Source of the DNA: an uncultured Clostridia bacterium | GTDB lineage: Bacteria; Bacillota; Clostridia; UBA1381 | Assembly (NCBI GenBank): GCA_910585485.1 | Contig: CAJUEZ010000001.1 | Location: forward strand, 1 to 64,000 | Length of the DNA: 64,000 bases | Direction of reading: 5' to 3' | Part shown: in pieces, positions 49,501 through 56,540 of the stretch | Layout of the letters: every line of letters starts with the position of its first letter | How positions within the stretch are numbered: the first letter of the stretch is position 1 | Position numbers and translations under genes: made by a program | The notes under the pieces: generated by a model | Seen by the model: only the letters and a program-made list of their open reading frames with translations | Told to the model about the DNA's origin: nothing | Databases searched by the model: none

Positions 49501-51896
49501 ATGCTCTTGGATACGTTCCGACTGTTGCAAATGATGGTTTCAATTTCAATGGATGGTTCGGAGGAACTGTAACAGATGGTAAGGTAGTATTTGATGAAAA
49601 CGATGAGTTTGACCCTGATGCTACATTTGACGCTGACAAGACATATTATGCTCAATGGCAGCAATATTTGGTTGTTGTGCCGACAAGAGTTAAAGAAGCG
49701 GGTACAGAAGGTATCGGTAATCCAATTAGTGACGGAATAGTTTATGCAAATAAAGAATATACAATATTGTATAATGTTTATACTGCAACAATAGATGATT
49801 CTTCTGAGAGTGAAACCGGATTTATACAGGGAGACTTGAAGAATGATAACAATAATCAGCCTTTAGAAAATGTTGATTTGACAGCGGAAAATTCACCGAT
49901 TTCTGTTGGCTACACAAATACGACAGACAGTTCAACAATTCTGAAAACTGCAGGTGTATATACTATACTACCTGAAACAACAGCCGGTTCATATCTTGAG
50001 GATTGGGGCTGTGAGGTATTAATGTCATATCCTGAATCAGTAGAGATAACTCCTGCGCTTGTAACAGTATTGGTAGATCCTGATACACAGATTCGCAAGA
50101 AGAGTGATACAGATAGAGCTATTGGCATTACTTATAGCGGTTTCTTAGATGGAGAACCTGCTGATAAGGGTGCGGCTACAGCTACTGTAAACTATCGTCA
50201 GTGGACTCCGGCAGATGCTTCTGACACAACTATTGAGACATCTGAATTAGATACAGCTACGACAGTTGTACCGACAGCTATTGCTAAATATGTAGTTGAA
50301 GTGAATATTGGCGATACAAACTACAAAGTTGGCAGCGTTGATTCATCAAAAGAAAGTGCAGATGAAAAAGTATATCCGAGAGAAGCAGATGATAATTATC
50401 CGGGATACGGCGCTGTATATGAAGAAGTAGATGACGGAACAGGAACAATGGTTTGGACTCTTACAAAGCCTGGCGAGAATATCTATTATGAAATCCAGGT
50501 AAGCGATCCATCTATTAAGACTGTAAAAGTAACATCTGAAAAGACAGGCGAAACTCCAACAGAACTTGGCTTAAAGACACCTGACTACACAGCAGATCAA
50601 ACATTTGAAACAGGTGAAACTCCGACTGTAAAGGATTACGGTGTAAGAGTTACTGATACTGAAGCAGAAACAGTTAAGATTGAAGTAGAGTTAACAAATC
50701 CTGATACAACAACTATAACTGCTACTGTTAAGAAGCCGGGCGCAAATGAGGGCGATGACCCGATTGATTCACCGTTAACAATAACTCCTGCAAAGGATAG
50801 TGAGGGTAACGATATTCCTGGTAAATATATCGTTGAAGTTCCGCTTGATAACAAGGGTAAGGATACCAACGATGTTACTATCACAACAAAAGCAGGTACT
50901 GATGAAAGTGCTCCGTCTATAGACTATACATTTAAAGTACAGCAGCTTGTTGAAGCAAGAGTTGAATTTGAACCAGGAAACAGCCCGTATGGTTTGATAG
51001 AGAGAATGAGTCAGAAGTATATTGACATAGAAAATGAAAAGATTGATCAAGAGAATGCTGCTAACCAGGGTGTAGAAGGTTATACGCCAAAAACAAATCT
51101 TACAGCATGGGATGAAGAAACAATTACACAAGCAAAAGAAGCGTTTGATCAATCAGATGAAGTAAACAAACAATATGGAACTGACTTGGTACCATATAGA
51201 GGTAAAGGAAATTTAACTTATACTACTGTTGCATGGAATTCATATGCACATACAAATGAAGATGAAAATGGAGATGTCATAACCGGCGAAGACGGCAACC
51301 CTGTTATGTTCAACGAGAATTATGATATGGATCCAACAGCGCTCTTTGTATACCAAAGCGAAGAATTCAAAATTCCTGAATTTAAGGCTTATGATGATTT
51401 GGGTAATGAAATCACAGATGTAACAACAACATTAAAAATAGGCGAGCAGAGTTTTGAAGGAGTAAGCCGATATACAAGAACATCATCAGATAATGTTACA
51501 ATGATAGATGCGCCTTTGGTAGAAGGAACAACAGATACATATACAATATCTGGAAAAGTTATAAGAAATGATGTGTACTTCGTAGAGTATGAATATACAT
51601 ATACAGACGTAAATGGAACATCACATACACAGATTGAAAAGAGACCAGTTATCATTTTGAGCAGATTGGGCGATCTGTATTTGTCAAAGATAGTATCAGT
51701 TAATACTAATGATGTAAACTACTTCAGAAGAAATACTGGTGCTGTATATCTGGGCAATTCATTAGTTGCCTACAGAAGCATGGATTTGGTAACAAGTCCT
51801 ATTCCATCAATTAATACTAGTGATGTAAACTATTTCAGAAGAAATTCTGGTGCTGTATATCTAAGTACAGATCAATATTATACAAGCTTAAATTAA
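46533..51896 (+). CDS. Secreted cohesin-like protein with eight InlB-type repeats and dockerin-derived C-terminus
   Basis: 1,787 residues from a GTG start. Order: signal peptide (about 1-29, ending V-V-Y-A-A); a cohesin-like domain (about 30-325) with W-V-G-I-K-I-K-N and L-S-L-A-Y-D-T-D-Y-F; eight InlB/Listeria-Bacteroides repeats (about 330-1050) of the form G-Y-x-F-x-G-W-x-T ending [LV]-Y-A-x-W; Ig-like segments (about 1050-1475); the GNSPYG module (about 1478-1708); and the same duplicated dockerin-derived tail as the preceding gene (about 1709-1787). Bases 46811-47371 appear identical to 52191-52751 in the next gene, whereas the 3' end matches the preceding gene, so this is a mosaic. InlB-type repeats are rigid spacer beta-grasp folds in other bacteria. 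Seventeen bp separate it from the previous gene. Confidence 0.88.
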   Translation: MKISKVMKRMTACLLSLSMILSMAVVYAAPPRVNPADHADETQRADLIYTFLGTSPASEDTNTRPAKQYTGTLAELNSDFTWEENGLVWVGIKIKNATRLRDVFNSGSTDSNDDAGMNDFVLSLAYDTDYFGLPQNSNNDGATQSQRLLQESYPKTESGGDVYTFSNESAGLDYAAMLGGASAQTVESLHLTQSDNSKVAIYRAKLRPSETGVSSLDGLLFQDGASIYGGWNDDYTVASPVTDDEITLFVIPLRMKGATPPEAGTKAIEGYFDMAGTTITVGHGSEGITYEYSKTPTEIGSNGDTNIKNYFNITSLVNLFPDQYTVEFYGTKTGDTYSNKLDNDLSIKEDASVSTTEGAEMPADTDFDAYVPDGELFSGLKYVDKEGNEQAFTETTPITADMVTEKVLKVYATYEAGNTITFKANYPADATITADDKAVVISKDAGTTIPTDKQPKVSNDANADFGIPEGYVFDGWYDAAGDGANKVDLTTATFTADTDLYAHWTKAAKINFYKNDGVTTDSLKEVIITPGETIPEADMPADPTRDGYVFKEWNTESNGSGTKLESTTTFNANQDLYAIWTADGADQVTLHFDPVLEGVTATPDSVTVNKGDAIYTANIPVVAKDGYSFDGWFKTAAVTATDIVDFSGEGYILPADKTEETVYAHWTYTGEDAVNVKFMKEADDSEDYVDYITVPVKPGTSLGASMPANPTKSGKTFTAWTANQDGSGDKFTGEITINEAMTVYAQYAADVTINYDANTGSDAPASVTKPAPDAYADPTTTPTKDGYTFIGWNTKKSGGGEYIAAGTKDDGTDLTYGDIGALLDSENKLYAQWAAVKDPNKDDVIEDNPVNPDPDKQGAVVTFDENVSASTTDPITSNVSPAHKYPKLGETLASMGGLPEAPARNDYDFLGWNTQPDGSGTPFDENTTVDKATLGDDITIAEDGTGSVTVYAQWKLADDYTGDRIKLTFSKNEDGTGSDTYKEIELVKGDALGYVPTVANDGFNFNGWFGGTVTDGKVVFDENDEFDPDATFDADKTYYAQWQQYLVVVPTRVKEAGTEGIGNPISDGIVYANKEYTILYNVYTATIDDSSESETGFIQGDLKNDNNNQPLENVDLTAENSPISVGYTNTTDSSTILKTAGVYTILPETTAGSYLEDWGCEVLMSYPESVEITPALVTVLVDPDTQIRKKSDTDRAIGITYSGFLDGEPADKGAATATVNYRQWTPADASDTTIETSELDTATTVVPTAIAKYVVEVNIGDTNYKVGSVDSSKESADEKVYPREADDNYPGYGAVYEEVDDGTGTMVWTLTKPGENIYYEIQVSDPSIKTVKVTSEKTGETPTELGLKTPDYTADQTFETGETPTVKDYGVRVTDTEAETVKIEVELTNPDTTTITATVKKPGANEGDDPIDSPLTITPAKDSEGNDIPGKYIVEVPLDNKGKDTNDVTITTKAGTDESAPSIDYTFKVQQLVEARVEFEPGNSPYGLIERMSQKYIDIENEKIDQENAANQGVEGYTPKTNLTAWDEETITQAKEAFDQSDEVNKQYGTDLVPYRGKGNLTYTTVAWNSYAHTNEDENGDVITGEDGNPVMFNENYDMDPTALFVYQSEEFKIPEFKAYDDLGNEITDVTTTLKIGEQSFEGVSRYTRTSSDNVTMIDAPLVEGTTDTYTISGKVIRNDVYFVEYEYTYTDVNGTSHTQIEKRPVIILSRLGDLYLSKIVSVNTNDVNYFRRNTGAVYLGNSLVAYRSMDLVTSPIPSINTSDVNYFRRNSGAVYLSTDQYYTSLN
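46811..47371 (+). repeat. 561-bp direct repeat, copy 1
   Basis: By eye this is base-for-base the same as 52191-52751 (offset 5,380). It encodes the core of the cohesin-like domain. Both flanks diverge at once, including at synonymous positions. Confidence 0.9.
51320..51896 (+). repeat. Near-identical 3' segment, copy 2
   Basis: Partner of 45940-46515, at the 3' end of the InlB-repeat gene. Confidence 0.8.
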
Positions 51897-51912
51897 AAGG
51901 AGAATAATTTTT

Positions 51913-54900
51913 ATGAGACATTTAAGAATTGCGAAAAAATTAACAGCATGCTTAGTATCATTATCAATGATACTAAGCATGGCAGTAGTCTATGCTGCTC
52001 CCCCCAAGGGAAATCCAGCTGACCATACTGACACAACAACAAAAGCAGAACTAACCTATAAATTTTTAGGAACAAGTCCAGCAGCTGAGGATAAAAATAC
52101 ACGTCCTGCAAAACACTATACAGGAACATTGGCTGGATTAAATTCTGAATTTACATGGGAAGAAAATGGTCTTGTGTGGGTAGGAATAACAATTAAAAAC
52201 GCAACTCGTCTAAGAGATGTGTTTAATTCAGGATCTACCGATAGTAATGATGATGCGGGTATGAATGACTTTGTTTTATCATTAGCATATGATACTGATT
52301 ATTTTGGACTTCCGCAGAATTCAAATAATGATGGCGCAACACAATCACAAAGATTGTTACAAGAAAGCTATCCCAAAACAGAGAGTGGCGGAGATGTTTA
52401 CACATTTTCAAATGAGTCAGCAGGCTTGGATTACGCTGCAATGCTTGGAGGAGCTTCAGCGCAAACAGTTGAATCCTTACATTTAACACAATCCGATAAT
52501 AGTAAAGTAGCTATTTATCGTGCAAAATTAAGACCAAGCGAAACGGGGGTATCATCATTAGACGGATTGTTATTCCAAGATGGAGCATCAATATATGGCG
52601 GATGGAATGATGATTATACAGTAGCATCTCCTGTAACAGATGATGAAATAACATTGTTTGTAATTCCGTTAAGAATGAAAGGTGCTACTCCGCCGGAAGC
52701 AGGAACAAAAGCTATTGAAGGTTACTTTGATATGGCAGGAACAACAATAACGGTTGGTCACGGAGCTGAGGGTATCACATATGAATATTCAAAAACACCG
52801 ACAGAAATAGGTAATAACGGTGATACAAACATTAAAAACTATTTTAATATTTCAGCATTAGTAGATTTATTCCCTGCTGGTGTAGCGAAAGTACCGGTTA
52901 AGACAAGTGTAGATGGTACAGTATCAGATACAGGTAATACTATCAACTCAAGCGATACAGCATACAAGTTCTCAGACATTAAGTCAAAGCTTGGCGCAAA
53001 CCCTACGAAAGCTGGCTATACCTTTGCAGGCTGGTCATTGACAGCTGGCGGTACTGTATTAACAGATAACAGCGACGTTACAGTTTCAGCTGACATGAAG
53101 GATGCCGGCATAACATTCTACGCAGTATTCACTAAGGATAAGGTAAATTATACAGCAGCAGACTTCACAGTATCAGACAATACTGTAACATACAACAAAG
53201 CAGCACAGAAGCCGACAGTAGCACTTAAGAGCGGTGTTGGCGGTACTATTGACAAAGTTTATGTTGGTGCAGCCGCAAATAACGCAGCAGAGGCTGGACA
53301 GACAAACCAGGGAACATATAAAGTATATGTTGACGTAACACCTGATACTGATCACAATGCAGCTACAAAGCTTGAGGTTGGTACATTCACAATTAATAAG
53401 TTAGAAGTAGCAATTAACATTACAGACAAAACAGCAGATTACACAGGTTCAGCTATATCAGTAGACGAGCCGACAGTAACAACAACTACAGGTACAACAG
53501 TAAGCTGGGCAGATACAGGATGCTCACTGAAGTATACACAGAGCAATAAAGAAGTTGCTCATGTAAATGCAGGAACATATAATGTAGTTGTAAGCGGCTT
53601 GAATGCTAACTATAGCCTGAAGACAGGTACAGGTACAGGTACACTTACAATTAACCCGAAGGCAATTACAGCAACATTATCAACACCGTCTGATAAGGTT
53701 TACAACGGTCAGACGCAGAAGGCAGTAACAGCAAACGTTACAGGCGCAACTCTTACAGCAGGTACAGATTACGACATTTCATACCAGCAGAAGGGCGCTG
53801 CTGCTGACCCGAAGAATGCAGGAACTTATGATGTAGCATTTGTTCTTAAGAACAACAACTACTCAATTACAAGTGCACCGACAGGCACATATACAATTGC
53901 CAAGAAATCGCTTACAGTTCCGAACACAATTTCAATTCCGGCAGTTAAGGAAGGCGCGACAGGCGCAGACTTAACAAAGAATGCAACATATACATTTAAA
54001 ACGGCTGACGGTATAGTTGGCAGTGATGCGGTTACAGTTGCTTATACTGTTACATATCCGTCATCAGAAAAGAATACAACTCCGACAGTTACTCTTACAA
54101 AGGGTGAAGTAACAGGTGCAGCAAAGGATAACTATGAAGTAGGCGCAATGCCGACAGGTCTTAAAGGTACAGTAACAAATCTTCCGGCAGCAACATGGAA
54201 AGATACAATCGCTCCGACAAAGACAATGGATGCTTCAGATGCTAATAATACATCAGCTTATCTGACAACAGGTATTCTTACAGATACAACAGTATTACCT
54301 TCAACAGGTAAGGTAATGGTAGATGGCGCTGAAAAGACTGTTACATTGACATGGGCAGTTAAGAGCGGTTCATATGACGCAAAGAGCGGCACATATACTT
54401 ATGAAGCGACTGTAGCAGATTCAGCAGAATTTGATGTTTCAGGATTGGCTAAGCCGACAGCTACAGTTACAGTAAACGCTGTAAATGTTACACCGGTAAC
54501 AGTAGCTCCTATCTCAGCTAAGCTTGGCGAGACTGCTCCGACACTACCGGTAAGCGGTACAACAAAGGCAGGAGAGGCTGATATTCCTTACACAATTACA
54601 TGGGTAGACGCAGACGGCAATCCTGTAACAGAGCTAAAGACAGACGCTGTATTGACAGCTACTTACACAGGTACTGTAACATATGATTTAACAGGCAAAG
54701 AGTGGGCAACAGAGCCGACAGATAAGACTGTTACACTGACATACACAGTATCAGACAAAGATAAGACAGTTATTAATTCAGTAGAGGCTGTTGCAGATGT
54801 TAAGACTAACGCAGCAGACGAAAAGAACACAGCAGAAGATATTGCATCACTTCTTCCTGCAACAGTTAAGGCTAAGGATGCAGACGGCAACGATGTTGAA

Positions 54901-56331
54901 CTTGCAGTAACATGGGCAACAACAGATACATTTGAAATTAAGGGCGGCGAGTACACATATACAGCAACATTTACAGATGATAATTATGATGTATCAGCTA
55001 TCACAGAGCCTGTAACAGTTAAGATTACAGTAGCTCCTGTAACACTTAAGTTCAATAAGACATTCAAGGATTTGTCAGTTAAGAAGAAGGCTGACAACAG
55101 CACATTTGAAACTCTTGGCGTTGCAGCAGACGCATTGAGCGGTACAATTAAAGCTGATGACAACACAACAGAAGTTCCGTATACAATTGATTGGTCACCA
55201 AATTCAACAGAATTTGATACTTCAAAGGCAGGCAATAAGCAGGAATTCACAGGTACAGTTACTTTAACAGCACCTGAATATGTTACTGTTGTAACACCTG
55301 AACCGGTTAAGATGACTATCAAAGTTAAGCAGCAGAGTTCAGGCGGCGGCGGAACAACAGCTTATACTGTTACATTCAGCGCCGGCAAGAACGGTACAAT
55401 GGAAGGCAAAGCGAACGTATTGGTAAATATGGGCGGTAAGATTGCTTCAACATCAGTTCCGACTATTAAGCCTATGGACGGTTATAAGTTCATTGGTTGG
55501 AGTATAGACGGAGAAACAACAGTTGATCCTACATCAGCAACAGTTGCAAAGGATGTTAAGTACACGGCTCTTTATGAAGAAGCCGCAGTTCCGACACCGA
55601 CACCGACACCGACACCTTCAATCGATACTAAGTATACAAAGCCATACGCTTCAGGTTATGAAGACGGAACATTCAGACCGAATAATAACATCACAAGATG
55701 TGAACTTGCAGCTATGATTGCAAGACTAATCAACCAGGATGATATTCCTGATGGTCAGTATGTATCATCATTCCCTGATGTATCAGCAGATGCATGGGCT
55801 AATAAGTATATCGGATACCTTGAGGATAAGGGTATTTTGAGTGGTTATGAAGACGGAACATTCAGACCGTACAACACAATCACAAGAGGCGAGATGTGCG
55901 CAGTAATCGCAAGAGCTCAGAAGTATGCTACAATTCCTGTAGACGGAATGTTCTCAGACGTAACAAACGATGACTGGGCTAAGGATTATATCACAACTCT
56001 TGCATCAATGAACATTGTATCAGGTTATGAAGATGGATCATTCGGTACATATGCACCGATTACAAGAGCAGAAACTGTTGCTATTATCAACAGAGTTCTT
56101 GATCCTTCAACTGCAGTAGTAACATTTACTCCGAGCGACATTGCAGGTCACTGGGCAGAAGCAGATATTATTCTTGCAGTAAATGAAAGAAAAGTAAACG
56201 GTACAGAGCCTGTAGTGACTCCTGAACCGGAAACTACACCTGAGCCTGAAGAGCAAACAGAGGCTCCTGAAGTAACAGAGGCTCCTGAAACAACAAAAGC
56301 TCCTGAAGCTACAGAAAAACCAGAAGCATAA
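51913..56331 (+). CDS. SLH-anchored cohesin-like surface protein (putative wall anchor of the operon)
   Basis: 1,472 residues. AGGAG at 51898-51902 lies 10 bp before the ATG. Order: signal peptide (about 1-29); a cohesin-like domain almost the same as the preceding protein's (about 30-320); an InlB-type repeat (about 325-410); three MBG-like domains (about 410-665); further Ig-like segments (about 665-1145); a second InlB-type repeat (about 1149-1225, with G-Y-K-F-I-G-W); a P-T repeat linker; SLH repeats (about 1239-1430); and an acidic Pro/Thr/Glu tail. The SLH part shows G-Y-E-D-G-T-F-R-P three times (third as G-S-F-G-T) and I-T-R-[CGA]-E at 55690, 55880 and 56060, the motif that binds pyruvylated wall polymer in characterised SLH proteins. 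It has no GNSPYG module and no dockerin. It is the last gene of the operon and the only one with a wall-binding domain. Confidence 0.92.
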   Translation: MRHLRIAKKLTACLVSLSMILSMAVVYAAPPKGNPADHTDTTTKAELTYKFLGTSPAAEDKNTRPAKHYTGTLAGLNSEFTWEENGLVWVGITIKNATRLRDVFNSGSTDSNDDAGMNDFVLSLAYDTDYFGLPQNSNNDGATQSQRLLQESYPKTESGGDVYTFSNESAGLDYAAMLGGASAQTVESLHLTQSDNSKVAIYRAKLRPSETGVSSLDGLLFQDGASIYGGWNDDYTVASPVTDDEITLFVIPLRMKGATPPEAGTKAIEGYFDMAGTTITVGHGAEGITYEYSKTPTEIGNNGDTNIKNYFNISALVDLFPAGVAKVPVKTSVDGTVSDTGNTINSSDTAYKFSDIKSKLGANPTKAGYTFAGWSLTAGGTVLTDNSDVTVSADMKDAGITFYAVFTKDKVNYTAADFTVSDNTVTYNKAAQKPTVALKSGVGGTIDKVYVGAAANNAAEAGQTNQGTYKVYVDVTPDTDHNAATKLEVGTFTINKLEVAINITDKTADYTGSAISVDEPTVTTTTGTTVSWADTGCSLKYTQSNKEVAHVNAGTYNVVVSGLNANYSLKTGTGTGTLTINPKAITATLSTPSDKVYNGQTQKAVTANVTGATLTAGTDYDISYQQKGAAADPKNAGTYDVAFVLKNNNYSITSAPTGTYTIAKKSLTVPNTISIPAVKEGATGADLTKNATYTFKTADGIVGSDAVTVAYTVTYPSSEKNTTPTVTLTKGEVTGAAKDNYEVGAMPTGLKGTVTNLPAATWKDTIAPTKTMDASDANNTSAYLTTGILTDTTVLPSTGKVMVDGAEKTVTLTWAVKSGSYDAKSGTYTYEATVADSAEFDVSGLAKPTATVTVNAVNVTPVTVAPISAKLGETAPTLPVSGTTKAGEADIPYTITWVDADGNPVTELKTDAVLTATYTGTVTYDLTGKEWATEPTDKTVTLTYTVSDKDKTVINSVEAVADVKTNAADEKNTAEDIASLLPATVKAKDADGNDVELAVTWATTDTFEIKGGEYTYTATFTDDNYDVSAITEPVTVKITVAPVTLKFNKTFKDLSVKKKADNSTFETLGVAADALSGTIKADDNTTEVPYTIDWSPNSTEFDTSKAGNKQEFTGTVTLTAPEYVTVVTPEPVKMTIKVKQQSSGGGGTTAYTVTFSAGKNGTMEGKANVLVNMGGKIASTSVPTIKPMDGYKFIGWSIDGETTVDPTSATVAKDVKYTALYEEAAVPTPTPTPTPSIDTKYTKPYASGYEDGTFRPNNNITRCELAAMIARLINQDDIPDGQYVSSFPDVSADAWANKYIGYLEDKGILSGYEDGTFRPYNTITRGEMCAVIARAQKYATIPVDGMFSDVTNDDWAKDYITTLASMNIVSGYEDGSFGTYAPITRAETVAIINRVLDPSTAVVTFTPSDIAGHWAEADIILAVNERKVNGTEPVVTPEPETTPEPEEQTEAPEVTEAPETTKAPEATEKPEA
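52191..52751 (+). repeat. 561-bp direct repeat, copy 2
   Basis: Partner of 46811-47371 in the SLH gene. The first mismatches beyond it are at 47372/52752 (a versus g) and soon after in the glycine-rich segment. Confidence 0.9.
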
Positions 56332-56375
56332 TCAGATATGATAATTAAAATCTGATAAAGTTTATGAATTGTAAT

Positions 56376-56404
56376 AACGCGGGGCGCGATAGCCGCCCCG
56401 TGTT
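56376..56404 (+). terminator. GC-rich hairpin after the SLH gene
   Basis: An 11-bp stem (AACGCGGGGCG pairing with CGCCCCGTGTT, one G-T wobble) has a 7-base loop. It is strong and placed 44 bp after the stop codon of the four-gene operon. Only a weak T-rich tract (GTTGCATTT) follows, so its efficiency as an intrinsic terminator is uncertain. Confidence 0.65.
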
Positions 56405-56460
56405 GTTGCATTTCCAATGGTATCGGAATTTGTTCCGATACTGTCGGAAATGGAGCAACA
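56401..56460. other. Long imperfect inverted repeat
   Basis: An outer arm, TGTTGTTGCATTTCC (56401-56415), pairs with 56446-56460 with two mismatches. An inner arm, GTATCGGAA (56420-56428), pairs perfectly with TTCCGATAC (56433-56441) around a 4-base loop. It overlaps the preceding hairpin by four bases. It may be a second terminator, an mRNA-stability element or a small repeat element. The rest of this 209-bp gap (56461-56540) is AT-rich, with a TATAAT at 56490 but no convincing -35 box. Confidence 0.6.
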
Positions 56461-56525
56461 TAAATAATAATATTCGATATGAAAATCAATATAATTTGAA
56501 TTTGTTTCAAACATTCAAAGCATCA

Positions 56526-56532
56526 TGGGAGG
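56526..56532 (+). promoter_or_regulatory. Ribosome binding site that decides the start at 56541
   Basis: GGGAGGA ends 8 bp before ATG 56541, which opens a clean signal peptide. The longest possible frame begins at 56364, but that extension runs through both hairpins and lacks such a site. Confidence 0.85.
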
Positions 56533-56540
56533 ATAAGATT

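Noticed and set aside
56364..56540. N-terminal extension of the MBG/dockerin protein from 56364
   Set aside because: It runs through two hairpins and has no signal-peptide character; 56541 has a strong ribosome binding site and signal peptide.
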